NCBI GenBank assembly: GCA_045536815.1 | Contig: JAZSOH010000007.1 | Span: forward strand, 1-12,989 | Direction: 5' to 3' | From: UMGS1279 sp045536815 | GTDB taxonomy: Bacteria; Bacillota; Clostridia; Oscillospirales; Acutalibacteraceae | DNA length: 12,989 nucleotides | In this document: positions 6,711 through 12,604 of the stretch, one piece after another | Position numbering within the stretch: position 1 is the first letter of the stretch | Layout of the letters: each line of letters begins with the position of its first letter | The notes under the pieces: generated by a model | The model's database searches: none | What the model was told of the DNA's origin: nothing | What the model saw: the letters and a program-made list of their open reading frames with translations, nothing else | Translations under genes and position numbers: made by a program

Positions 6711-7828
6711 TTCTCGCCCTCCCCAATATCAGAAAGGTGTTCAATTTCATCACTAAAGGTACTGTAGTCGCCGTACATACCCGAGTATTTCGATTTCTTC
6801 ATAACGTGTATGGCGTCAGGCTCAATATAAAGACCAACCCTATCGTTAACCTTCTGTTCGTCGGTGGTTTGAATCATCCATTTGAAACCGCCAATATCAA
6901 CAATAATTTCATAATGTACACCAAGGAATGTAACCGAGGTAACTGTACCTGTGAGCATTCCTGCCTCGGGCGGAACAATATCAACATCTTCGGGTCTTAC
7001 AACCACGTCAACGTGCTCGTTTTCTTCAAAACCTTTGTCAAGGCAGGTGAAATCTTTGCCCGAAAATGAGGTTAAAAAGTCCTTTTTCATAACGCCGTCT
7101 AGAATATTGCTTTCACCAATAAAGTCGGCAACGAATGCATTTTCAGGCTCGTTATATATATCCTGAGGTGAACCAATTTGCTGAATAACGCCCTCATTCA
7201 TAACCACAACTGTATCAGACATAGAAAGGGCTTCTTCCTGGTCGTGAGTAACGAAAATAAAGGTTATTCCAAGGCTCTTTTGAATGTTTTTAAGCTCGAC
7301 CTGCATATCTTTACGAAGTTTAAGGTCAAGCGCAGCAAGTGGTTCATCCAAAAGTAAAACTTTAGGATGGTTTATAATAGCTCTGGCAATGGCAACACGT
7401 TGTTGTTGACCGCCCGAAAGCTTTTCAATATTACGCTTTTCATAACCGGTAAGGTTAACCATTTTAAGAATTTCTGCTACGCGCTCTTTAACCTCGTTCT
7501 CAGGAGTTTTCTTAACCCTAAGCCCAAAAGCAACGTTTTCAAAAACGTTAAGGTGCGGAAAAAGTGCATAACGCTGAAAAATGGTGTTAACCTGCCTTTT
7601 GTGTGCGGGAAGTTCGTTTACAACCTGCCCGTCAAACAAAATATCACCCTCGTCGGGAGAGACAAAACCCGCTATACAGCGTAGCGTTGTAGTCTTACCG
7701 CAACCCGAAGGGCCAAGTAAGGTAACAAACTCTTTGTCTTTAATTCTGAGATTGATTTTATCCAGAATTTTCTCCTCATCGAAAGTGACAGAAATGTTTT
7801 TAAGTTCTACAATAATGTCGTTTTTCAA
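6707..7828 (-). CDS. potA: Spermidine/putrescine import ATP-binding protein PotA
   Basis: The 373-residue ATPase energises polyamine import from the cytoplasmic face. Counting from TTG 7828: Walker A GPSGCGKTT (39-47), Q-loop at Q85 (FQRYALFPH), signature LSGGQQQR (137-144), Walker B VLLLDEP (157-163), H-loop H195, then a C-terminal TOBE regulatory domain from about 235, with VRPEDVDIVPP (277-287). Start choice is unusual. AAAGGGGG (7845-7838) lies directly against ATG 7837 with no spacer, but nine bases before TTG 7828, so TTG is preferred. ATG 7837 adds three residues, and ATG 7960 adds 44 residues with no PotA similarity. It is the first gene of the operon, and its ribosome site lies in one arm of a leader helix. 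Function is firm; the exact start is not proven. Confidence 0.95.
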   Translation of the reverse strand: MKNDIIVELKNISVTFDEEKILDKINLRIKDKEFVTLLGPSGCGKTTTLRCIAGFVSPDEGDILFDGQVVNELPAHKRQVNTIFQRYALFPHLNVFENVAFGLRVKKTPENEVKERVAEILKMVNLTGYEKRNIEKLSGGQQQRVAIARAIINHPKVLLLDEPLAALDLKLRKDMQVELKNIQKSLGITFIFVTHDQEEALSMSDTVVVMNEGVIQQIGSPQDIYNEPENAFVADFIGESNILDGVMKKDFLTSFSGKDFTCLDKGFEENEHVDVVVRPEDVDIVPPEAGMLTGTVTSVTFLGVHYEIIVDIGGFKWMIQTTDEQKVNDRVGLYIEPDAIHVMKKSKYSGMYGDYSTFSDEIEHLSDIGEGEN

Positions 7829-8053
7829 ATTAAGCATCCCCCTTTGCGGACACAAAGTGCCGCGAAAACTAAAGAAAGGGTATAAATAACCCTCTTCAAT
7901 AAAGTTCTGCGCGATACCCGCGATTTCTCTGTTAAATGCCCTCCGCAAAGGGTTTTTCATAGCTCTCTTGAAAAGATTTCAGGAGCTACGGCAATAAAAC
8001 TCGAAACCGCTTTAAAACTAAAGCACAGATGCATAAATATATAAATATTTTAC
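7829..8053 (-). promoter_or_regulatory. Structured potABCD leader that can mask the potA ribosome site
   Basis: Between the promoter and potA lies about 225 nt of untranslated leader. Reading the minus strand, CCCTTTGCGGA (7952-7942) is perfectly complementary to TCCGCAAAGGG (7850-7840), whose 3' end is the potA Shine-Dalgarno. Inside this helix sits a second stem, CGCG-c-AGAACT (7913-7903) with AGTTTTCGCG (7870-7861), capped by AGGGT/ACCCT (7893-7889/7881-7877), plus a small CAC/GTG loop at 7860-7852. The 28 nt at 7941-7914 stay largely unpaired. This layout resembles a translation-controlling riboswitch, but I do not recognise a known class and the ligand is unknown. Confidence 0.6.
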
Positions 8054-8060
8054 TATTATA

Positions 8061-8089
8061 ATCATATAAAAAATACATCAAAAAGTCAA
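8061..8089 (-). promoter_or_regulatory. Promoter of potABCD
   Basis: On the minus strand TTGACT (8089-8084), a 17-base spacer and TATGAT (8066-8061). A perfect TATAAT follows at 8060-8055 but at 23-base spacing, so the first hexamer is preferred. The start would fall near 8053. Confidence 0.8.
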
Positions 8090-8155
8090 TAGTTTTTTGA
8101 AATATGTCGTGTAGGAAAAATATAGGTAAAAAAGGGTGTCTTTTTGTCGTTATAC

Positions 8156-8184
8156 TTGAAATTTTTTACTTAGAATGTTAAAAT
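8156..8184 (+). promoter_or_regulatory. Promoter of tRNA-Arg
   Basis: TTGAAA (8156-8161), 17 bases, TAAAAT (8179-8184). The predicted start near 8191 is about 11 bases before the mature tRNA. It diverges from the pot promoter. Confidence 0.7.
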
Positions 8185-8201
8185 ATTAAATAATAGTATT
8201 T

Positions 8202-8278
8202 CCGCTCGTAGCGAAGCTGGATATCGCAGCAGATTCCGATTCTGAAGGACGGGGGTTCAAATCCCTTCGAGCGGACCA
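8202..8278 (+). tRNA. tRNA-Arg (anticodon CCG)
   Basis: A complete 77-nt cloverleaf: acceptor CCGCTCG/CGAGCGG, D stem GCGA/TCGC with loop AGCTGGATA, anticodon loop TTCCGAT with CCG at 8236-8238, T stem GGGGG/CCCTT with loop TTCAAAT, discriminator A and encoded CCA. The first anticodon-stem pair is a G-A mismatch. It reads the arginine codon CGG. Confidence 0.96.
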
Positions 8279-8282
8279 AAAA
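8261..8282 (+). repeat. Direct repeat, left copy (3' end of tRNA-Arg)
   Basis: The last 18 bases of the tRNA plus four A's recur at 8469-8490 with one change, A8275 to G8483, at the discriminator position. A duplicated tRNA 3' end is what site-specific integration leaves as att sites. Confidence 0.7.
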
Positions 8283-8317
8283 CAAACCTCTCACCGCAAG
8301 GTGAGAGGTTTGTTTTT
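8283..8317 (+). terminator. Terminator of tRNA-Arg
   Basis: CAAACCTCTCACC (8283-8295), GCAA tetraloop and GGTGAGAGGTTTG (8300-8312) form a perfect 13-bp stem followed by TTTTT. Confidence 0.95.
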
Positions 8318-8328
8318 GGTGTTAGTTA

Positions 8329-8476
8329 GAAGGGATTTTACTCTCAAGAGGGCGCAAAGCGTAAAACAAAATAGTCCTGTGGACTGTTTTGTAGATTTGC
8401 GGTGCGTAGACGGGTACCGAATGCGAAGCATTGGGTCGTCAAGCAGGGAAGACGCCAAAGGCGACTTCATCCCTTC
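8329..8476. repeat. Hairpin-rich non-coding segment with short terminal inverted repeats
   Basis: GAAGGGAT (8329-8336) and ATCCCTTC (8469-8476) are 8-bp inverted ends. Inside are ACAAAATAGTCC-TGT-GGACTGTTTTGT (8366-8392; 12 bp with one G-T), AATGC-GAA-GCATT (near 8420-8432) and CGCC-AAA-GGCG (near 8452-8463). ORFs on both strands are forced by the palindromes and resemble nothing. The composition and ends suggest a small mobile or dispersed repeat lying between the two tRNA 3' copies. I cannot count copies without the genome. Confidence 0.5.
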
Positions 8477-8490
8477 GAGCGGGCCAAAAA
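8469..8490 (+). repeat. Direct repeat, right copy (partial tRNA-Arg 3' end)
   Basis: This 22-base segment matches 8261-8282 except for G8483 in place of A8275. No rest of a tRNA precedes it, so it cannot be a functional tRNA. Its left eight bases also serve as the right end of the 8329-8476 segment. Confidence 0.72.
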
Positions 8491-8521
8491 ATTCGACTTG
8501 TTTCGACAAGTCGAATTTTTT
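8486..8521 (+). terminator. Terminator-like hairpin after the tRNA 3' copy
   Basis: A run of A's plus TTCGACTTGT (8486-8501), a TTCG loop and ACAAGTCGAA plus T's (8506-8521) make a 16-bp perfect stem ending in T's. It occupies the same relative place after the tRNA-end copy as the true tRNA terminator but has unrelated sequence. Confidence 0.75.
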
Positions 8522-8524
8522 TAT

Positions 8525-8737
8525 CCATTGCGAAAGCAATGGCATATCATCAGCCTTTAGGCCGTATATCATCAAGGGCGGCAAAACCGCGCTTGTATCT
8601 CATCACACCTTTAGGTGTGTATCAAAAATTCTTTCGCAATGATGATATACAAAGCGTTGCTTTGATGATATGCAATTCCTTGCGGAATTGATGATATACA
8701 ATGCTTCGCATTGATTACATTCACACCTATGGTGTGA
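8525..8737. repeat. Cluster of eight short palindromes joined by a TGATGATATAC-type linker
   Basis: Stems: CCATTGC-GAAA-GCAATGG (8525-8542), GCCT/AGGC (8553-8562), AAGGGCGG/CCGCGCTT with one mismatch (about 8574-8594), CACACCT/AGGTGTG (8604-8619), CAAAGC/GCTTTG (8650-8664), CAATTCC/GGAATTG (8673-8690), CAATGC/GCATTG (8699-8713), TCACACC/GGTGTGA (8721-8737). Linkers read GTATATCATCA-like in the left half and TGATGATATAC-like in the right half, so the whole cluster is itself an inverted repeat. No gene is supported here. The rest of the gap up to 8847 shows nothing I can name. Confidence 0.75.
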
Positions 8738-8847
8738 TTTAATATGTAGGAGTTAGAACGCATAGGTCAAAAATTCAAATGACATCGAATTTACGTAACC
8801 TTTCCAAACAAAACAGTGGTGAAATTTATTCATAACCATTGAACAAA

Positions 8848-8867
8848 CTTGTTGACATTTCAACAAG
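8848..8867. promoter_or_regulatory. Palindromic operator 1 (overlaps the -35 box)
   Basis: CTTGTTGA-N4-TCAACAAG, a perfect 8+8 palindrome covering the -35 hexamer of the marR-type gene. It has the same half-sites as operator 2. Confidence 0.85.
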
Positions 8868-8880
8868 ATTATGATATACT
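8852..8880 (+). promoter_or_regulatory. Promoter of the MarR / DegV / acyltransferase operon
   Basis: TTGACA (8852-8857), a 17-base spacer and TATACT (8875-8880), with the start expected near 8887. Both operators overlap it. Confidence 0.92.
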
Positions 8881-8898
8881 TGTTGAGGTTTCAACAAG
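8879..8898. promoter_or_regulatory. Palindromic operator 2 (covers the transcription start)
   Basis: CTTGTTGA-N4-TCAACAAG again, differing from operator 1 only in the 4-base centre (GGTT instead of CATT). Centres are 31 bp apart, close to three DNA turns, so two dimers would bind the same face and block polymerase. Confidence 0.85.
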
Positions 8899-8916
8899 TG
8901 TAAAGGAGGTAGTCTT

Positions 8917-9366
8917 ATGCAAGAAAGATTTGAAACTTTTACAGTGCTAATTAACAGAATCAGTCGTAATATTCGCAAGATTAAAAATCAGGAGATGGCG
9001 GAATATAATTTAAGAAGCGCTCATGTTTCTTGTCTTTATTATCTTTATACGAATAATGGCTTGGCGGCAACCGAGCTTTGCGAGCGTTGTGAGGAGGATA
9101 AAGCCACTATTTCACGCGCGCTAGATTATCTTGAAACAAACGGATATTTGACCTGCTCTTCAAAAAGTGCAAAAAGATATAAGAGCCCTCTTTTATTAAC
9201 CGACAAAGGAAGAAAGGTTGGTAAAAAAATTGCTGATAAAATTAACGGGGTTCTTGACACTGTTAGTCTAGGTCTTACAGAGGAAGAAAGGGTCGCGTTC
9301 TACCGCAGTCTTTCTATTATAAGTGACAGTTTAGAGGCCATTTCCAAAGGTGGCGAAAAGGAGTAG
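8917..9366 (+). CDS. MarR-family transcriptional regulator, probably autoregulated
   Basis: A 149-residue winged-helix protein of typical MarR size. The N-terminal dimerisation helix covers about 1-30, and the DNA-binding core runs from about 48 to 95. The recognition helix is around DKATISRALDYLE (61-73), and the wing ends in the LLLTDKG segment (92-98) seen across the family. Cysteines at 55, 58 and 80 sit in or near the core; redox sensing is conceivable but unproven. ATG 8917 follows an ideal AAAGGAGGT by seven bases. Two identical-half-site palindromes cover its promoter, the normal layout for MarR self-repression. It heads an operon with DegV and an acyltransferase-like protein, so a lipid or acyl ligand is a reasonable guess, as for FabT, also a MarR-family member. 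The ligand is unknown. Confidence 0.92.
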   Translation: MQERFETFTVLINRISRNIRKIKNQEMAEYNLRSAHVSCLYYLYTNNGLAATELCERCEEDKATISRALDYLETNGYLTCSSKSAKRYKSPLLLTDKGRKVGKKIADKINGVLDTVSLGLTEEERVAFYRSLSIISDSLEAISKGGEKE

Positions 9367-9372
9367 TTATTT

Positions 9373-10212
9373 ATGAAGACAAGAATTATTGTAGATTCCA
9401 CAGCAGATTTAATGCCCGAATTTAAAAACCGAGTACATATTGTACCGCTCACTGTTCGTTTTGGAGATGAGGAGTTTGTTGATGGTATTACAATTGACCA
9501 TAAGGCTTTTTATGAAAAACTTATAGAGAGTGATGTGCTTCCTGCTACGAGTCAAGCAACTCCCGACAGTTTTATAAAAGAGTTCGAAAAAGCAAAAGAG
9601 ACGGGTGAAGCCGCAGTTGTTATTACTCTTGCTTCTCAGTTTTCCGGCACATATCAAAGCGCGATTATCGCTGCAAATGATTATGAAAATATATATGTGG
9701 TCGATAGCGGTAGTGCCGCTATGGGCAGTGGTATTTTGGTGGAACTTGCATTCAGGCTACTTGATGAAGGCAAAACCGCGGAAGAAATCGCAAATATTTT
9801 GGAAGAACATAAGAAAAAGATTGTTATCGTTGCTTTGGTAGATACACTTGAATATTTAAAAAAGGGCGGTCGCATCTCTAAGGCAGTAGCATTTGCAGGT
9901 GGGGTATTAAATATTAAACCTGTGCTTTCGGTTATCGGCGGGGAAATTGAGATGCTAGGTAAAGCACGTGGCTCTAAAATGGGCAATAATTTGCTGGTGC
10001 AGGAAATTGACAAGGCTGGTGGCATTGATTTTGATAAACCTGTTTTACTTGGTTATAGTGGAATTTCCGATGCGCTTTTGTTAAAATATATAGAAGATAG
10101 TAGACATATTTGGGAAGGTAATCTTGAAGAGGTTAGGTACACAACAGTTGGCAGTGTTATTGGCACTCATGCGGGGCCGGGTGCCGTTGTTGTAGCATTT
10201 TTTAAGAATTAA
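9373..10212 (+). CDS. DegV-family (FakB-like) fatty-acid-binding protein
   Basis: A 279-residue DegV protein of full family length. Landmarks are IIVDSTADL at 5-13, the ATSQATP segment with T59-S60 at the fatty-acid carboxylate site, SGTYQSA (91-97), DSGSAAMGSG (111-120), LEYLKKGGRIS (159-169) and GTHAGPGA (264-271). Family members bind a fatty acid and present it to the kinase FakA, which makes acyl phosphate for phospholipid synthesis. FakA is not in the window and would have to be elsewhere. The gene starts six bases after the MarR stop, with AAAGGAG overlapping the end of that gene, so it is co-transcribed. The family call is secure; the specific fatty acid is unknown. Confidence 0.95.
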   Translation: MKTRIIVDSTADLMPEFKNRVHIVPLTVRFGDEEFVDGITIDHKAFYEKLIESDVLPATSQATPDSFIKEFEKAKETGEAAVVITLASQFSGTYQSAIIAANDYENIYVVDSGSAAMGSGILVELAFRLLDEGKTAEEIANILEEHKKKIVIVALVDTLEYLKKGGRISKAVAFAGGVLNIKPVLSVIGGEIEMLGKARGSKMGNNLLVQEIDKAGGIDFDKPVLLGYSGISDALLLKYIEDSRHIWEGNLEEVRYTTVGSVIGTHAGPGAVVVAFFKN

Positions 10213-10231
10213 TTTTAAAGGAATAAACTTT

Positions 10232-11527
10232 ATGGCAAAGAAAGCAAAAAGAACGCTTAGGTGGGTTCGTCTTGACAATGCGGCGAAAATCTACCCTGCG
10301 GCAAGACGTAAAAATTGGAGTAATGTTTTCAGGCAATCTGTGACCCTTTTTGATGATGTGGATACGGGTGTATTAAAGTCGGCTTTAGATATAACCGTTA
10401 AGCGCTTTCCGTCTATAGCAGCGCGCCTAAGAAAAGGTGTTTTTTGGTACTATTTGCAACAGGTTGAGTTTGCTCCGAAAATAATGGAAGAATATAGTTA
10501 TCCGCTTACCTATATGAGTAATGAGGAAATGCGAAAATGCGCTTTTCGCGTAATAGTTTTTCACAGTCGCATAGCGGTTGAGTTTTTTCACTCCTTAACT
10601 GACGGTACTGGAGCCTTAATATTTTTGAAAAATTTGGTCGCGGAGTACATAGAACAAAAATATAAAATCAACATTCCTTACGAAAATGGAATTTTAGATC
10701 GAAGAGCGTTTCCTACCGAAGAAGAGATTGAGGACTGCTTCCCTAAAAATGCCGGAATGGTACCTGCAAGTCGTAGGGATACGAATGCATGGCATATGTA
10801 CGGCGAACCGCAAAGAGACGGTTTTTTGAGCCTCACTTGTTTTTCTGTACCTGTTAAAAAGGCGCTCGATATGGCACACAAATTTGATGCAACCTTAACA
10901 GTATTTATGAGCGCTGTTATGATGAAGGCGTTACTTAATTTACAAAATGAAAAGAATCCAAACATTAAACGTCAAAAGAAAATAAAACTACTAATACCTG
11001 TTAATTTGCGCCAATTATTTCCCAGCAATACATTGCGAAACTTTGCAATGTATACGATTCCGGAATTAGACCCACGGCTTGGGGAATATACTTTTGATGA
11101 AATTTGCAATGTAATTAAGCACAAAATGGGAGCAGAAATTACAAGCAAACATATGAGCAGTGTTATTGCGACTAACGTAAACGATGAAAGAAATCCCTTG
11201 GTACGACTTATCCCGCTTCCAATAAAGAATGCAGTTATGAAGGCGATTTTCGATAGTGTTGGTGAGAAAAAATCCTGCCTTACTTTGTCCAATATTGGTC
11301 AGGTAAAGGTACCGAAGGTAATGGAAAATTACATAAAAAGATTCGACTTTATCCTTGGCGTTCAGGCGGCGGCCCCTTATAATTGCGGTATGCTGTCCTT
11401 TGGAGACACCATTTATATAAATTTTATCCGCAATATAAAAAACGCAGAGTTAGAACGGCACTTTTTTGCAGTTCTGCAAGAATTAGGCCTTTCCGCTATG
11501 GTGGAGAGCAATCAGAATGAGAGGTAA
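10232..11527 (+). CDS. Condensation / alcohol acetyltransferase-like enzyme
   Basis: A 431-residue protein related to the CoA-dependent acyltransferase superfamily that includes alcohol acetyltransferases and NRPS condensation domains. The hallmark HxxxDG is present as H120-S-L-T-D124-G125 in EFFHSLTDGTGA. The N terminus has WVRLDNAAKIYPAARRKNW, typical of clostridial members annotated as alcohol acetyltransferase. The second half contains LIPVNLRQLFPSNTLRNF and later CLTLSNIGQV, matching the conserved NLR and SNxG regions of the fold. No signal peptide or carrier domain is visible. ATG 10232 follows AAAGGA by nine bases, 19 bases after degV, so it is in the same operon. The acyl donor and acceptor cannot be read from the sequence; membrane lipid, glycolipid or alcohol acylation are possibilities. 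Confidence 0.85.
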   Translation: MAKKAKRTLRWVRLDNAAKIYPAARRKNWSNVFRQSVTLFDDVDTGVLKSALDITVKRFPSIAARLRKGVFWYYLQQVEFAPKIMEEYSYPLTYMSNEEMRKCAFRVIVFHSRIAVEFFHSLTDGTGALIFLKNLVAEYIEQKYKINIPYENGILDRRAFPTEEEIEDCFPKNAGMVPASRRDTNAWHMYGEPQRDGFLSLTCFSVPVKKALDMAHKFDATLTVFMSAVMMKALLNLQNEKNPNIKRQKKIKLLIPVNLRQLFPSNTLRNFAMYTIPELDPRLGEYTFDEICNVIKHKMGAEITSKHMSSVIATNVNDERNPLVRLIPLPIKNAVMKAIFDSVGEKKSCLTLSNIGQVKVPKVMENYIKRFDFILGVQAAAPYNCGMLSFGDTIYINFIRNIKNAELERHFFAVLQELGLSAMVESNQNER

Positions 11528-11530
11528 GCT

Positions 11531-12223
11531 ATGTACTGTATAAAATGTGGTGTAAAACTTGCTGATACCGAAAAGAAATGTCCTCTTTGCAATACAGTTG
11601 TTTGTCATCCGGAGTTTAATCAAACGGTAAAGCAACCATTATATCCAAGCAATAAAATGCCAAAAAATGGTTCGGGCTCTAAAGCTTTAAACGGCGCGGT
11701 TATCATTTTATTTTTAATTCCGCTTCTTGTTTGTTTTTTTGCTGACATATCTCTTGGCGGAAAACTTGAATGGTTTGGTTATGTCGCCGGTGCATTGGTG
11801 GTTGCATATGTTACTTTCGCGCTGCCTTTATGGTTTACTAAACCAAATCCGGTAATATTTGTGCCGTGTAGTTTCGCTTCAATTGGCATTTATGCACTAT
11901 ATATCAATTTAGCAACAGCAGGTAATTGGTTTTTACCCTTTGCCTTGCCTGTAATTGTTGGAGTAAGTATTATTACTTGCACAGTTGTTACGCTTTTTTA
12001 TTATTTGCGTAGAGGAAGGTTGTATATTCTTGGCGGCGCTTTTATGGCTTTGGGTGCATTTATGCTGCTAATAGAGTTTTTGTTGGGACTTACCTTTGGA
12101 CTACGTTTTATTGGTTGGTCAATATATCCTTTGGTAGTACTGCTTCTTTTCGGCGGCTTGCTTATTTATTTTGCCATAAATAATGTGGCGAGAGAAATTA
12201 TGGAAAGAAAATTGTTTTTTTAG
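11531..12223 (+). CDS. Zinc-ribbon membrane protein (DUF6320-like)
   Basis: A 230-residue protein with an N-terminal zinc ribbon (C3-X2-C6 and C17-X2-C20) and then about six hydrophobic membrane segments, at roughly 53-72, 80-101, 107-127, 132-157, 164-187 and 193-216, ending in a short charged tail (REIMERK). I recognise it as the type often found directly after alcohol-acetyltransferase-like genes in Clostridia (DUF6320); no function is established. Its ATG is three bases after the upstream stop codon, with GAGAGG overlapping that stop, so translation is probably coupled. It may anchor or assist the acyltransferase at the membrane; this is inference. It is the last gene before the terminator. 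Confidence 0.85.
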   Translation: MYCIKCGVKLADTEKKCPLCNTVVCHPEFNQTVKQPLYPSNKMPKNGSGSKALNGAVIILFLIPLLVCFFADISLGGKLEWFGYVAGALVVAYVTFALPLWFTKPNPVIFVPCSFASIGIYALYINLATAGNWFLPFALPVIVGVSIITCTVVTLFYYLRRGRLYILGGAFMALGAFMLLIEFLLGLTFGLRFIGWSIYPLVVLLLFGGLLIYFAINNVAREIMERKLFF

Positions 12224-12263
12224 AATATCAAAAATATAGTGTGACAGGATTATAAATAGATAT

Positions 12264-12298
12264 AAAAAATAGCAAGTAGGTACTTGCTATTTTTTGTT
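12264..12298 (+). terminator. Terminator of the MarR operon
   Basis: AAAAAATAGCAAGT (12264-12277), loop AGGT and ACTTGCTATTTTTT (12282-12295) form a 14-bp perfect stem ending in T's. Its 3' arm contains the -35 box of the following tRNA promoter. Confidence 0.93.
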
Positions 12299-12312
12299 TT
12301 GGGTGGTATACT
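12284..12312 (+). promoter_or_regulatory. Promoter of tRNA-Ala, nested in the terminator
   Basis: TTGCTA (12284-12289), a 17-base spacer and TATACT (12307-12312). The start would be near 12319, five bases before the mature tRNA. The -35 box lies inside the 3' arm of the upstream terminator. Confidence 0.7.
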
Positions 12313-12323
12313 TTTTTAAAAAT

Positions 12324-12399
12324 GGGCCCGTAGCTCAGCTGGGAGAGTGTTCGGTTCGCATCCGAAAGGTCGAGAGTTCAATCCTCTTCGGGTCCACCA
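12324..12399 (+). tRNA. tRNA-Ala (anticodon CGC)
   Basis: A complete 76-nt cloverleaf: acceptor GGGCCCG/CGGGTCC, D arm GCTC-AGCTGGGA-GAGT, anticodon stem TTCGG/CCGAA with loop TTCGCAT (CGC at 12357-12359), T arm GAGAG-TTCAATC-CTCTT, A73 and encoded CCA. The acceptor has the G3-U70 wobble pair, the identity element of tRNA-Ala. It reads GCG. Confidence 0.97.
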
Positions 12400-12402
12400 A
12401 AG

Positions 12403-12442
12403 AATATCCATCACTCTTATTCAACGGAATGATGGCTATTTT
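12403..12442 (+). terminator. Possible terminator of tRNA-Ala
   Basis: AATA-T-CCATC plus ATTC (12403-12422, with a 6-nt bulge ACTCTT) pairs with GAAT-GATGG-C-TATT (12427-12440), then TTA. The stem is interrupted and the T-run is short, so this is a weak call. Confidence 0.4.
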
Positions 12443-12604
12443 ATGTCTAAAAACGGTAATTTGCGAACCTTTACAGTTGAGGAATCAAAAAAAGCCGCAA
12501 ATACTATATTAATATCGTTAACTATAGAAAGTCGTTGTATTAGAAGATATTTTGTATTAGAATTTAGAAAAGGTGGTGATTGCGGTGGAATTTTTCCTAG
12601 TTAA
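12443..12604 (+). CDS. Doubtful 53-residue ORF
   Basis: ATG 12443 opens a frame for 53 residues beginning MSKNGNLRTFTVEESKKAAN. The start faintly resembles small clostridial proteins that begin with a GNL-x-x-F segment, but the rest does not continue that pattern. No good ribosome site is visible, and its last 20 bases overlap the next gene, whose Shine-Dalgarno it contains. It may be a gene remnant or chance. Confidence 0.2.
   Translation: MSKNGNLRTFTVEESKKAANTILISLTIESRCIRRYFVLEFRKGGDCGGIFPS

Noticed and set aside
7829..7960. N-terminal extension of PotA from ATG 7960
   Set aside because: The extra 44 residues have no PotA character and coincide with paired leader RNA; a better ribosome site lies nearer the conserved start.
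8291..8691. Overlapping ORFs on both strands in the tRNA-Arg / repeat region
   Set aside because: They run through terminators, the tRNA 3' copy and palindromes, which stay open on both strands by symmetry; no ribosome sites or family features.
8525..8737. CRISPR array
   Set aside because: Only about 11 bases recur, they switch orientation midway, and the intervening segments are palindromes rather than unique spacers; no cas genes.
12294..12512. 72-residue ORF across tRNA-Ala
   Set aside because: It reads straight through the tRNA gene and has no ribosome site.
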